A stretch of DNA of 64,000 bases from Nocardiopsis alborubida (GCF_012396365.1 NZ_JAAXPG010000004.1:233642-297641); one strand, 5' to 3'; positions 19,899 through 33,042 are shown, numbered from the stretch's first letter. Notes: generated by a model not told the origin, from the sequence alone. Numbers and translations are program-made.

Positions 19899-20876
19899 AT
19901 GCACGACGACACAGCGCAGGACCGCGAGGAGACGCCGCCGGAAGCCGCGCCGCCGCTGGGCCTGCTGGAGTACCTCGACCTGACCGAGGGCCGTCCCGTC
20001 CGGGACAAGCGCGACACCGCCTTCGCCTCGGCCCTGCTCGCCGAGCGGTTGGGCTACAGCCGCGTCTGGCTGCCCGAGCACCACGCCTCCGGCGTGCCCA
20101 GCACCAACCCGCTGCTGCTGGCCGCCGTCCTGGGCAGCCACACCCGGCGCGTGCGCGTGGGTACCGCCGTCACGCTGTCCAGGATCCGCGACCCCCACCT
20201 GACCGCCGAGGACGTCGCCGCCGCCGCGCACTTTTGCCCCGACCGCCTCGACGTCGGGTTCGGCCGCGGCGACGTGAGCGGGGGCGCGGCCGACGACCTC
20301 GCCCACCTGCGAGAGCGGGGCGAGGACGTCGGCGCCGTCATCGACACGACCGTCGCCCTCCTGCGCGGGGGCGCGGAGTGGGTCGACCCGGTGGACACCG
20401 GATTCCAGCTCTGGTCGCACGGCGCCGGGAACCGCTCCGCCGAGATCGCGGCCAGGACCGGCACCCACTACTGCCACGCCCTGTTCTTCAACACCGACGT
20501 GGACGCCTGCGTCAGCACGCTCAGGACCTACCGCGCGGCACACCCCGGCGGACGCACGGCCGTGGCCCTGGCCCTGGTCGCCAACGACGACGCCGCCACG
20601 GCACGCGCCGACAGCCTGCGCCAGGGCGTGCGGGTCAACTGCGCGGGCACGGCCGACCAGTGCGCCGACGCCGTGCACCGCGTCCTGGCCATCACCGGCG
20701 CCGACGAGGCGGTCGTCACCGAGCTGTCCAGCGACCCCGAGGACCACCTGCGCGCCGTGGAGGAGGTCTTCGCCGCCGTGCGCCGCCGCGCCGCCTCGCC
20801 CGTCGAAGCCGTGGCCTCCCCCGGCGGCGCCATCCCCGCCGGGACCGCCGCGGCCACGGGGAGCGGTGCCCGGTGA
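19899..20876 (+). CDS. Luciferase-like (LLM) flavin/F420-dependent oxidoreductase in RiPP cluster
   Basis: 325-residue TIM-barrel protein of the bacterial luciferase-like superfamily. Typical stretches are LLEYLDLTEG, AERLGYSRVWLPEHH (about 52-66), RRVRVGTAVTLSRI and RLDVGFGRGD. Members use FMN or F420. In lanthipeptide clusters a luciferase-fold F420H2-dependent reductase (LanJC type, LxmJ of lexapeptide) reduces dehydroalanine to D-Ala, which would fit the surplus Ser/Thr in the precursor; oxidation is the alternative. The ATG at 19899 has GAGGAGGC 8 bp upstream. Its stop overlaps the LanB start (GTGA), so it is coupled to dehydration. Confidence 0.82.
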   Translation: MHDDTAQDREETPPEAAPPLGLLEYLDLTEGRPVRDKRDTAFASALLAERLGYSRVWLPEHHASGVPSTNPLLLAAVLGSHTRRVRVGTAVTLSRIRDPHLTAEDVAAAAHFCPDRLDVGFGRGDVSGGAADDLAHLRERGEDVGAVIDTTVALLRGGAEWVDPVDTGFQLWSHGAGNRSAEIAARTGTHYCHALFFNTDVDACVSTLRTYRAAHPGGRTAVALALVANDDAATARADSLRQGVRVNCAGTADQCADAVHRVLAITGADEAVVTELSSDPEDHLRAVEEVFAAVRRRAASPVEAVASPGGAIPAGTAAATGSGAR

Positions 20877-23836
20877 GCGGGACAGACTTCGGGCTCGTCC
20901 GCGTTCCGCTGCTCAGCGTCGAGGAGTCCGCCCGCATGGTCGCCGCGGGCGACGTCCACGACCCCGTCGCCGCCATGGCCGTCGACCTGGCCGCCGACCC
21001 CCACCTGCGCGCCGCGTCCGCGTCCGAGGAACGCGCCCGCGCCACCCTGCTGCGCTACCTCGCGCGTATGGGCGGGCGCGCCACTCCCTACGGGCTGTTC
21101 GCCGGAACCGCGCCCCTGTCCGTCGGGGACCGCCGCGACCTGGAGGTCGACCGGCGCGAGCGGCACCGCGTGCGGGTGCGCGTGGACGTGCGCGCCCTGG
21201 AGGAGACGGTCGCCGACGCCCTCGCCGCCGCCGACCCCGACGATGTCCCCCTGCGGCTCAACCCCCTGGCCGGCGTCGGACCCTCCGCCGTGCGCTTCGC
21301 CGCTCCGGGCGACGCCACCGCGGACGTGGTGAGCGTCCGGCGCACCGAGGCCATCGACACCGCCGTGGAGGTCCTCGGCGGCGCCGAGATGAGCGCCGCC
21401 GAACTCGCCGACGCGCTCGCCGAGCGGCTGCCCGGTGTGGAACCCGAGCGCCTGCGCGCCTTCGTGCGCGGACTGCGCGGCAAGGGCCTGCTCCAGCCCT
21501 CCGACGGCCTGGTCGCCCCCGGCACCGAGCCCGCCGACCGGGCCGTGCGCCTCCTGGACGCCGTCGGCGACCGCGACCGGGCCGCCGCCGTGCGCGTCCT
21601 GCTGGCCGACGCCGCCGGAGAGCGCGCCTTCGAGCCGGGACTGCGCGACCGGCTCGACACCGCCTGGGACCGCGCCGCCGGCCACGCGCCGGCCCTGGCC
21701 CGGGCCAGGTACGCCGAACGCTTCGACCTGCACCCCGAACTCGCCATGCGCGCCGCGCACCTGGACCGGCGCACCGTCGCCGACCTGGGCGCCGCCGTGC
21801 GCCGCCTCGCCGCCCTCGCCTCCCCCGGCGGCGGACCCGGCTTCGACATGGCGGCCTTCCGCGCCGCCTTCGCCCAGCGCTTCGAGGACGCCGAGGTGCC
21901 GCTGCTGAGCGCGCTGGACCTGGAGTCGGGCGTGCTCCGGCCCGCCCAGCGCGGCGCCTCCGCACTCGCCGCCAAGGCGGGCCTGCGCACCGGTTCCCGC
22001 CCCACCGAACCCACCGTCAACCCCGAGCTGCTCGACCTGCTCGGGCGCTGGACCGCCGACGGCGGCCACCTCGACGGCGGCTCCGTGGACATCGCCCACC
22101 TGCCCGAGGCCGACACCGACGGCTCCCGCGCGCTGCTGGCCGTCCTGCTCGGCGACGCCGACCCCGCGTCCCACGACGGACCGCACAGCATGCTCGTCGG
22201 CGGGGTGGGCCGCGCCCCCCACGCCCTGGCGGCCCGGTTCGGCCTCCACCGCCCCGCCGTCGCCGACCGCATCCGGGAGCAGGTCGACCGCGCCCGTGAG
22301 CGGCACGGCACCGCGGACCAGGAGGATTCCCCCCTGCACGCCGAACTCGTCTACCACCCGGGCGGGCGCATCGGCAACGTCCTGGTGCGCCCCCGCGTGC
22401 TGGACGAGACCATCGCCCTGACCGGCGCCCACGCGGGCACCCTGCACCTGGACCGCCTGCTCCTGCGGCTGTGCCCGGACGGCTTCCGGCTGCGCGACGC
22501 CCGCACCGGCCGACCCGTCCTCGTGGAGCTCAACACCGCCCACAACGTCGACTTCCACGGCCTGGACCCGGTCTACGCGGTGCTGGGCCACCTGGCCACG
22601 TCCGGGGGAGCGGGATGGTCGTGGGGGCCGCTGGCCCGTCTGCCCCACCTGCCGCGCGTCACCTGCGGCCGGGTCGTGGTCACCCCCGAGCGCTGGCTGC
22701 TGCGCCCCGGGGACGTCGCCGCGGTCCTGTCCGCGCCCTCCCCGGCCGCCGAACTGCGCGACCGTCTGCCCGGCCTGGGCGGGCGCACCTGGGTGGGCAC
22801 CGGCGAGTACGACCACGTGCTCCCCGTGGACCTGCGCGAGGACGCCTCGGTGCGCGCCGCCCTGGCGCGCGCCGGCGACCGCGACACCGCCTTCGTGGAG
22901 ATGCCCCAGGCCGAGGCGCCCGCGGTGCGCGGCCCCGGCGGGGGCCACGTCGCCGAGGTGGTCGTGCCCACCGGCCCCGTCCTGCGCGAGCCGCCCGGCC
23001 CCGGCGCGGGGACGGCCGTCCTGGACCGCGGCCACGGCCGGGCCTGGGTCTACGCGCGCCTGTACTGCGGGCACGCCGCCGCCGACCAGGTGGTGTCGCG
23101 CGCCCACCGTCTGGCCTCGGACCTGCGCGCCGCGGGGGAGGCCGACCAGTGGTTCTTCCTCCGCTACCAGGACGGGGACGGCTACCACGTGCGGGTGCGC
23201 GTCCGCCCGGCCGAACCCGCCGCGCGGCCCGGCGTGCTCACCGCCGTGGACGCCCTCGGAGCCCGGCTGGCCGCCGGGGGCCTGGTCAGCAGGGTCGTCC
23301 TGGACGAGTACGTGCCCGAGGTGGCGCGCTACGGCGGCACCGAGGGCCTGCGGGCGGCCGAGGGGCTGTTCACCGCCTCCAGCGACCGCGTCGCCGCCGC
23401 GCTGCCGGCCCTGGCCGACGAGTCCGCCCGCCTCTACCAGGCGGTCGCCGACGTCACCCACTGGTGCACCGAGCTGTTCGACGCCTTCGACGAGCGCGAG
23501 GAGTTCCTGCGCGTGTGCCAGGGCGGCCTGGACGTGGCCCCCACCCGCGAGGGCAACCGCCTCGGCAAGTTCGCCCGCGCGCACGAGGCCGCCCTGCGCG
23601 CCCACCTGGAGGGTGTCCGCCCCGACGAGGACGTGGCCAAGGCCCTGGGCGCGCTGGCCGCCGCGCTGGCTCCCGGAACCGGGGCCCGCGGCCGGTGGTC
23701 GGTGTTCGGGTCGGCGCTGCACCTGCACCTGAACCGGACCTTCGCCTTCGACGCGGTGCGCATGGAGTACCTGGCGCACGAACTCGCCCGGCGCCACCTG
23801 CGCCGCCTGCACGCACTGGAGGGCAAGAAGCGATGA
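20873..23836 (+). CDS. Class I lanthipeptide dehydratase (LanB)
   Basis: 987-residue full-length LanB. It dehydrates Ser/Thr of the precursor by glutamyl-tRNA-dependent glutamylation and then elimination. The N-terminal glutamylation domain shows RYLARMGGRATPYGLFAG (about 61-78), the family hallmark. The C-terminal SpaB_C elimination domain begins near 720 with WVYARLYCGHAAADQVV and contains QWFFLRYQDGDGYHVRVRVR and EYVPEVARYGG. Both domains are on one chain, unlike split LanBs of thiopeptide clusters. The GTG at 20873 overlaps the preceding stop, and the stop overlaps the LanC start. Strongly biased GC3 matches the neighbours, so no sign of recent import. Confidence 0.93.
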   Translation: MSGTDFGLVRVPLLSVEESARMVAAGDVHDPVAAMAVDLAADPHLRAASASEERARATLLRYLARMGGRATPYGLFAGTAPLSVGDRRDLEVDRRERHRVRVRVDVRALEETVADALAAADPDDVPLRLNPLAGVGPSAVRFAAPGDATADVVSVRRTEAIDTAVEVLGGAEMSAAELADALAERLPGVEPERLRAFVRGLRGKGLLQPSDGLVAPGTEPADRAVRLLDAVGDRDRAAAVRVLLADAAGERAFEPGLRDRLDTAWDRAAGHAPALARARYAERFDLHPELAMRAAHLDRRTVADLGAAVRRLAALASPGGGPGFDMAAFRAAFAQRFEDAEVPLLSALDLESGVLRPAQRGASALAAKAGLRTGSRPTEPTVNPELLDLLGRWTADGGHLDGGSVDIAHLPEADTDGSRALLAVLLGDADPASHDGPHSMLVGGVGRAPHALAARFGLHRPAVADRIREQVDRARERHGTADQEDSPLHAELVYHPGGRIGNVLVRPRVLDETIALTGAHAGTLHLDRLLLRLCPDGFRLRDARTGRPVLVELNTAHNVDFHGLDPVYAVLGHLATSGGAGWSWGPLARLPHLPRVTCGRVVVTPERWLLRPGDVAAVLSAPSPAAELRDRLPGLGGRTWVGTGEYDHVLPVDLREDASVRAALARAGDRDTAFVEMPQAEAPAVRGPGGGHVAEVVVPTGPVLREPPGPGAGTAVLDRGHGRAWVYARLYCGHAAADQVVSRAHRLASDLRAAGEADQWFFLRYQDGDGYHVRVRVRPAEPAARPGVLTAVDALGARLAAGGLVSRVVLDEYVPEVARYGGTEGLRAAEGLFTASSDRVAAALPALADESARLYQAVADVTHWCTELFDAFDEREEFLRVCQGGLDVAPTREGNRLGKFARAHEAALRAHLEGVRPDEDVAKALGALAAALAPGTGARGRWSVFGSALHLHLNRTFAFDAVRMEYLAHELARRHLRRLHALEGKKR

Positions 23837-24989
23837 ACGACGCCGACACGCTGGACCTGGCGCGGCGGTTCCTGGCCGACATGGACGACCAGGTGCGCGA
23901 GGCCCCCACCTTCCCGCTGCTGCTGGACCAGGCCGTGGCCCGGATGGAGTTCGCCCGCGCCCTCGGCGAGGACCACGGCGCGGAGGACTCCTTCCACGAG
24001 GCGATGGGCCTGCTGCGCTCCGGCGGCGGCACCGGCCCCTGGCTCTACCGGGGCGCCGCCCAGGCCGGGTGGACCGCTCTCCGGCTCGCCCGGGCGCGCG
24101 GCACCGAGCCCTCCGGACTCGGCGCCGTGGACGACGCCGTCCTGCGGTGGATCGCCGACTACCCCGCCGAGGGCGAGGTCGACCTGCCCATGGGCGTGCT
24201 GGGCCTGGGCGCGTACGCCCTGTCCCACCCCGACACCGGGTTCCGCGACAAGGCCACCTCCGGAGTCCTGGACGTGGTCGAGGACCGCGCCGAACGCGAC
24301 GGCGACGGCCTCTTCCTGCGCCTGGGCGACTCCCCGGCGCGCCGCGCCGACCAGTCCGCGCGCTGCCGGGTGCTCGGCGCCGCCCACGGCACCGCGGGCC
24401 TGGTGTCCTACCTCGCCTCGGCCTCCGGGACGGCCGCCGCCCCGCGCGCACGCCCGCTGCTCGACGACTCCGTGCGCTGGCTGCGCGCCCAGCGCGGCGA
24501 CTTCTCCCACGCCGTCTTCCCGCACCGCGTCGAGACGCGCTACACGCCCGCCCGCGCCACCTGGTGCTCGGGGGATCCGGGCGTCGCCCTGGCCCTGACC
24601 GCGGCCGCCGGGGTCACCGGCGACCCGCGCGACGCCGACCTGGCCCGCGCCACCGCCCTGGCGGTCACCACCCGCCCCGAGCAGGACTGCGGGATCACGG
24701 ACGGGTGCGTCTGCCACGGCGCCGCCGGACTGGTCTGGTTCGGCCGCCGCGCCCACGACGACCACGGCCTGCCCGAGGGGCTGGAGTGCGTCCGGCGCTG
24801 GACCGGCTGGCTCGCCGAGCGGCGCGGCGAGGGACCGCTGACCTACTTCAACCCCGCCGGGATGATCCGGGACGCCTCCTTCCTCGAAGGGGACGCGGGC
24901 GTGGCCCTGGCACTGCTGTACGCGGCCACCGGGACGCGGCCCGCGTGGGAGCAGCTCGTCCTGGCACGCCCCGTCACACCGGAGGTCTG

Positions 24990-24990
<1 letters not shown>
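23833..24990 (+). CDS. Lanthipeptide cyclase (LanC)
   Basis: 385-residue zinc-dependent cyclase that adds Cys thiols to dehydro-residues to form thioether rings. The alpha/alpha-barrel ends with the metal ligands: Cys245 in TWCSGDPG, and Cys294 and His295 in GCVCHGAAG, the classic C...CH pattern. A GAAHGTAG-like helix (LGAAHGTAGLVSYL) sits at about 184-197. It is coupled to LanB by ATGA and to the exporter by TGATG. The N-terminal 60 residues are more divergent than in nisin-type cyclases. Confidence 0.93.
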
Positions 24991-28643
<3,653 letters not shown>

Positions 28644-28660
28644 GACCGGGGGTCCCGGTC
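28644..28660. terminator. Hairpin after the exporter gene
   Basis: GACCGGG and CCCGGTC form a 7-bp stem with a 3-base loop directly after the exporter stop and before the convergent methyltransferase. Confidence 0.6.
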
Positions 28661-28735
28661 GCCCCGTGGTGCCGCTCGGGGCGCGGCCCCGGGCCCGGTC
28701 CGTCGCGGGACGACCCGTGCCCCGGGGCGGGCGCC

Positions 28736-29461
28736 TCAGTCCCCGGTCGGGGCGCCCCGGTGCTCCGGCATCCGGAAGTAGATCATCGGGTTGTCGGTGC
28801 TGGTGCGCACCGGCTCGCCCAGCCCCAGGTCCTCCCGCAGCTCCAGGAGGGCGGTGTGGGGCGCGGGGGCCTTCTTGCGGGAGGGGGTGAAGAAGTCCGT
28901 GCCGTTCTCGCGCAGCCACGCCAGCACCACGGCGCCCTCGGTGAAGGGCAGGGCCCGCTTGCCGTGGAAGACGTCGTGGACGCTGACCGGAGTCCCCGGG
29001 GCCACGCGCGGGAACAGCGCCTCCAGGTACCACCTGGCGAACCGGCCGTTGTGCGCGGCGTCCACGAACAGGTACCCGATCCCCTCGGGGACCTGGGACA
29101 TGTTCTCGCGGACGTCGCCCTTGTGGAACTCCCACCGGCCCAGGGACAGCTCGGAGGGCACGTTGGACACCACGTTGTCCACGATGTCGAAGGAGTGCAG
29201 CGTCCCCCCGCCGTTGTCGCGCAGCGCCGACAGGATCCACGTGGTGGACCAGCCGTGGAAGGTCCCCAGCTCCATCACCGTGTCCGGCTGCGTCTCGCGC
29301 AGCAGCAGGTAGGTGATCTCCGCCTCCAGGTCGTCCAGCTGCGGCGTCATCCGCCCGCGCGTGCGGCGGAGGAACTCGCGCTGCGCGTCCCGCACCTTCG
29401 CCAGGGGGTCCCGGTACCTGCGGTACAGGTCCCCGATCAGTGCCAGGTCGATGTCTCCCAT
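28736..29461 (-). CDS. Class I SAM-dependent methyltransferase (Methyltransf_24-like)
   Basis: 241-residue cytoplasmic protein with a Rossmann-type SAM-binding motif VMELGTFHGWSTTWIL (about 62-77), acidic post-II position in TLHSFDIVDNV, YLFVDAAHNG (about 130-139) and a histidine-rich VHDVFHGKRA (about 158-167). The pattern matches the Methyltransf_24/CmcI-like group, members of which O-methylate diverse small molecules or peptides. It lies at the downstream edge of the lanthipeptide genes but on the opposite strand, so involvement in tailoring (for example O- or N-methylation of the peptide) is inferred. The ATG at 29461 has GGAGTGGGG upstream. Confidence 0.78.
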   Translation of the reverse strand: MGDIDLALIGDLYRRYRDPLAKVRDAQREFLRRTRGRMTPQLDDLEAEITYLLLRETQPDTVMELGTFHGWSTTWILSALRDNGGGTLHSFDIVDNVVSNVPSELSLGRWEFHKGDVRENMSQVPEGIGYLFVDAAHNGRFARWYLEALFPRVAPGTPVSVHDVFHGKRALPFTEGAVVLAWLRENGTDFFTPSRKKAPAPHTALLELREDLGLGEPVRTSTDNPMIYFRMPEHRGAPTGD

Positions 29462-29767
29462 ACCGTCCCCACTCCAGTGTCGCTCGATGGTCGCTCTCCG
29501 TGAACGCGGGCTTCAACCTACCCGTGACCCGGGGCCCCACACCGCTTCGCGACGCCCTTCCCAGCGCGATTCCCGGACATTCTCGCGCATTCTCCTTCCC
29601 AGGTAGGAGGCTCCGTCGCCCGGACGGCTCCGGCTGGTCCGCAGGAGGGGCGCGTATTTCCTCCTCCGGACCGAAGCGCCGTGAGCAGGGCCGACCTAGG
29701 GTCGGGAGCGTCGGCAGGGAAGAGGAGGTCGCCGGGGCCCGCCCGGCACACGACGGGGGGAGGACCG

Positions 29768-30709
29768 ATGGCCGCCACCGGCGGGACGGGCACGACGGCC
29801 CGGACGGACGGGAGCACCGCCGCAGGCGTCCTGGACGCGGCCCTCGCCTGGCTCACCGACCACGCGGAGTGGTTCGGGCCGCGCTGGGACGACCACTTCC
29901 CGCCGCGCGACTTCGCCGGGGCCACCGTCATGGAACTGCTCATGCTCTGCCGCCTCCTGCGCCGGTCGGACCCGGCCCCGGCCGGGGCGGCCGGACTGGA
30001 GCGCGCCGCCGCGGACCTGGCCCGGGAGGCGGTCGTCGAGACCGGACCCGGCGGGGACGCCGAGCACCTGCCCTACCGGCTGTGGACGGCGGCCCTGCTC
30101 GCCGACCTGGGCCATCCGGCGCGCGGTCCCCTCTCCGCCGCGCGCGACCTGGCCGAGCGGCGCCCCCCGAGGCCCCCCGGCGCGGGCGCCTCGCCGGTCC
30201 TCGCCCTGGAACTGCGCCACATCCTCGACCTGGCCGGGATCGCCGCCCCCGCGGACCTGCCCGGCACCGCGCCGCTCTACGACGCCTGCGTGGCCGAGCA
30301 CGCGGAGGGCGCCGGCGAGTACGACGCCTACGGGGTCACCCACGCCGTCCTGTACGCCACCGACTTCGGCGCCCGGCCGCTGCCGGGGGACACCGCACGC
30401 ATGGGGCGCGTGCTCGACGGTCTGCTGCGCGCCTACCTGGACGAGGGCCACCTGGACCTGGTCGCCGAACTGCTCCTGTGCGCGCGGATCGCCGGAGGGG
30501 GTCCTCCCGCGCTGGAACGGCCGGCCTGGGACCGGCTGGCCGCGGCCCAGCGCCCCGACGGCTCCCTGCCCGGGCCGCCCTTCGACGCCGCGGTCCTGGC
30601 CGGGCGCACGGGGGAGCGGGCCACCGCGTACGTCTTCCGCACCTGTTACCACACCACCCTGGTCACCGCGATGGCCGCCGCCCACGCCGGGGCGTCCGCG
30701 CGTCCGTGA
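29768..30709 (+). CDS. Helical protein of unknown function in RiPP cluster (possibly DUF6895-like)
   Basis: 313-residue, Ala/Leu-rich, probably all-alpha soluble protein. Conserved-looking stretches are EWFGPRWDDHFPPRDFAG (about 35-52), ELLMLCRLLRR, DAYGVTHAVLYATDFG (about 182-197) and the ending CYHTTLVTAMAAAHAG. The repeated helical pairs and the His/Tyr/Asp motifs resemble a helical-repeat or alpha/alpha-barrel enzyme. I have a weak impression of DUF6895, which I cannot confirm. GGGGGAGGACCG precedes the ATG at 29768. It is divergent from the methyltransferase (306 bp gap, presumably two promoters) and 33 bp ahead of the P450, so these two likely form a tailoring operon. Confidence 0.7.
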   Translation: MAATGGTGTTARTDGSTAAGVLDAALAWLTDHAEWFGPRWDDHFPPRDFAGATVMELLMLCRLLRRSDPAPAGAAGLERAAADLAREAVVETGPGGDAEHLPYRLWTAALLADLGHPARGPLSAARDLAERRPPRPPGAGASPVLALELRHILDLAGIAAPADLPGTAPLYDACVAEHAEGAGEYDAYGVTHAVLYATDFGARPLPGDTARMGRVLDGLLRAYLDEGHLDLVAELLLCARIAGGGPPALERPAWDRLAAAQRPDGSLPGPPFDAAVLAGRTGERATAYVFRTCYHTTLVTAMAAAHAGASARP

Positions 30710-30742
30710 GCGCGAGCCCCCCGCGACGAGAGGAACACGTCC

Positions 30743-31966
30743 ATGGCCGACGCCCCGACACCGTCGGCGTGCCCCGTGAGCCTGCCCACGGCACGCGAGC
30801 ACGCCCTGGACCCGCCGCCCCGCTTCGCCGAGCTGCGGGAGAGGTCGCCGATCACCCGGCTGGCCCTGCCCGACGGGACGGAGGGGTGGCTCGTGACCGA
30901 CTACGAGCTGGCCTGCGACGTCCTGGTGGACCAGCGGTTCAGCGCCCGCCAGGACATCCGCGTCCCGCCGCGGGGGCAGGCTCCGGCGCCTCCCGCGGCG
31001 CCCGGCTTCTTCGTGCGTATGGACGCGCCCGAACACACCCGCTACCGCAGGCACCTGGCCGGGCAGTTCACCCGGCGGCGCATGCTCCTGCTGGAGTCGC
31101 GCATCGGGGAGATCGCCGAGGAGCACGTGGAGCGCATGCTCTCGGGCGGCGCGCCCGCCGACCTGGTGGCCGACTACGCCCTGCCCGTGCCGTCGCTGGT
31201 CATCTGTGAGCTGCTCGGCGTGCCCTACGGGGAGCGCGGGCGGTTCCAGCGCGACACGGCGGTCGCCTTCGACGTGGGCCAGCCCGCGGAACGGGTCTCG
31301 GCGGCGCTCGCCGACCTCAACGCCTTCCTGGCCGACCTGGTGCGCCGCAAGCGCCGCGAACCTGGGGAGGACCTGCTCAGCGGGTTGCTGGACGCCCCGG
31401 ACCTGACGGATGAGGAGGTCACCGCCATGGCCTTCCTGCTGCTGGTCGCCGGGCACGAGACGACGGCGAGCATGCTCGCTCTGGGCGCGTTCGCGCTGCT
31501 CACCCACCCCGGGCCGTGGCGCGGGGCGCTCACCGACCCCGACCCGGGGCGGATGGCGCGGCTGGTGGACGAGCTGCTGCGCTATCTGACGATCATGCAG
31601 TTCGGGGCGATGCGGGTGGCCCGCGAGGACCTGGAGGTGCGCGGGGAGCGCGTCCGCGCGGGGGAGGCGGTCGTGGTCTCCCTGTCCGCCGCCAACCGCG
31701 ACCCGCGGGCCTTCCCCGGGCCCGACGCGCTCGACCCGGGACGGGAGCGCCCCATGCACCTGGCCTTCGGTCTGGGCGCGCACCACTGCCTGGGCCACCA
31801 GCTGGCCCGGACGGAGCTGCGGCTGGGGTACGGCACGCTGTTCCGGCGGATACCGGATCTGCGCCTGGCCGTCCCGCCGCACAGCGTTCGTATGCGCGAC
31901 ACCTCCGCGGTCTACGGAGTGCACTCCCTTCCCGTCACCTGGGGGCGCGAAGGGGCCGGCCTTTAG
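30743..31966 (+). CDS. Cytochrome P450
   Basis: 407-residue soluble bacterial P450. I-helix VAGHETTAS (about 235-243), ExxR in DELLRYL, and haem loop FGLGAHHCLG with Cys349 as the thiolate ligand. The N-terminal pattern ACPVSLPTAREHALDPPPRF is typical of CYP105/107-like Streptomyces enzymes. It is co-transcribed with the helical protein just upstream and lies in the lanthipeptide region; oxidation of the peptide (for instance at Trp47 or an aliphatic side chain) is a reasonable inference but not shown. No ferredoxin gene is adjacent, so redox partners must come from elsewhere. Confidence 0.92.
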   Translation: MADAPTPSACPVSLPTAREHALDPPPRFAELRERSPITRLALPDGTEGWLVTDYELACDVLVDQRFSARQDIRVPPRGQAPAPPAAPGFFVRMDAPEHTRYRRHLAGQFTRRRMLLLESRIGEIAEEHVERMLSGGAPADLVADYALPVPSLVICELLGVPYGERGRFQRDTAVAFDVGQPAERVSAALADLNAFLADLVRRKRREPGEDLLSGLLDAPDLTDEEVTAMAFLLLVAGHETTASMLALGAFALLTHPGPWRGALTDPDPGRMARLVDELLRYLTIMQFGAMRVAREDLEVRGERVRAGEAVVVSLSAANRDPRAFPGPDALDPGRERPMHLAFGLGAHHCLGHQLARTELRLGYGTLFRRIPDLRLAVPPHSVRMRDTSAVYGVHSLPVTWGREGAGL

Positions 31967-32190
31967 GGACGGGGTCCCCAAAAGAGGGAAATCCCCTGTC
32001 CGATACCCAGGGCGATATCTTATGGAAAAGGGAATGGTTCTGAGGTGAAGTCGTCGGGTGCGGCGCGACCTGCGCGGACGCGATTGTCGGCGGGGTGGGG
32101 AAATGAGGCTTCGCCCGAGATGCTCAAACCTCTACGCTTCGCGGACACGAGCAGTGACCGTTTTTTTCGGATTTATTCTTCGGTGGCCAC

Positions 32191-33018
32191 ATGCGGCCAC
32201 GGGCGAAGGGTTTGTCCGTAGGGGATCGGGGATTTAAGGACGGCTGGCTTCTTTCCACAGAACAACCCCGGGCTCCCCTCCCCCACGCCCCGGAGGTTTC
32301 GCACGAAAAGGGGACAGGTCCACTGATTACCCGCGTACTGATTATCGGTGACCAGGACGTAGTGAGGCTGGGACTGTGCACGGCCTTCGAAGCGACGGAT
32401 GACATCAAGGTGGTCGGAACGACCGGCGACCTGCGAGGGGCGGTGGCCAGGGCGCGACAGCTCCGTCCCGACGTGGCCGTCGTCGACATGGTGGCGCTCG
32501 GGGAGAGGGGGAACGGGGTGGTCCGCGAGCTCGCCGAGCTGGACGACCCCCGCGTCCGCGTCCTCGCCCTGGCGGTGCCCAACGAGAGGGACAACCTCGT
32601 CAGCTGCCTGCGGGCCGGCGCCTGCGGCTACATCCTCACCGGCAGCGACATGTCCGTCATCACCGACGCCGTGCGCTCGCTGAGGGAGGGGCACACCGTG
32701 CTCGACCCGGCCGTGGTCGGCACGGTCGTGGAGGAGTTCGTCCGCTACGAGGCGGCGGTGTGCGTCGGGACGGGCGACGACCCGGACTCGTGCTGGAAGG
32801 AGCAGTTCACCGACCGGGAGAAGGACGTGGTCGGGCTGGTCGCCACCGGCGCCAGCAACGCCGAGATCGCCGGAGTCCTCGGCCTGTCCGAGACGACCAT
32901 CAAGTCACACGTGTCCAGCGTCCTGGCCAAACGGGGGCTGCGCAACCGCGTCCAGCTGGTGGTCTGGGCCTTCCGGAGCGGGCTCGTCCCCGTCCGGAGC
33001 AGGGACGCGGTGCTCTAG
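32191..33018 (+). CDS. LuxR-family regulator with atypical receiver domain
   Basis: The recognisable protein begins at TRVLIIGDQDVVRLG. The C-terminal LuxR helix-turn-helix is clear (FTDREKDVVGLVATGASNAEI, then SETTIKSHVSSVLAKRGL). The receiver keeps the central Asp (VAVVDMVALG), but the usual DD pair is GDQ and the conserved Lys is replaced by Thr in YILTGSD, so classical phosphorylation is doubtful. The start is unclear. The only in-frame ATG is 32191, giving 275 residues with a poor-looking N-terminus; TTG at 32209 follows GAAGGG; CTG at 32323, just before the domain, follows AAGGGGACAGG. It lies 224 bp after the P450 gene and is a candidate pathway regulator of the lanthipeptide cluster. 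Confidence 0.78.
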   Translation: MRPRAKGLSVGDRGFKDGWLLSTEQPRAPLPHAPEVSHEKGTGPLITRVLIIGDQDVVRLGLCTAFEATDDIKVVGTTGDLRGAVARARQLRPDVAVVDMVALGERGNGVVRELAELDDPRVRVLALAVPNERDNLVSCLRAGACGYILTGSDMSVITDAVRSLREGHTVLDPAVVGTVVEEFVRYEAAVCVGTGDDPDSCWKEQFTDREKDVVGLVATGASNAEIAGVLGLSETTIKSHVSSVLAKRGLRNRVQLVVWAFRSGLVPVRSRDAVL

Positions 33019-33022
33019 CGGC

Positions 33023-33042
33023 GCCCGCCGCCGGAGGCGGGC
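33023..33042. terminator. Hairpin between convergent regulator genes
   Basis: GCCCGCC and GGCGGGC form a perfect 7-bp stem with a 6-base loop, 5 bp after the LuxR-type gene stop and before the end of the convergent TetR gene. Confidence 0.6.

Noticed and set aside
20528..24451. Very long antisense open frame (1307 codons) opposite lanB/lanC
   Set aside because: Typical shadow ORF of GC-rich coding DNA; the plus strand carries LanB and LanC motifs.
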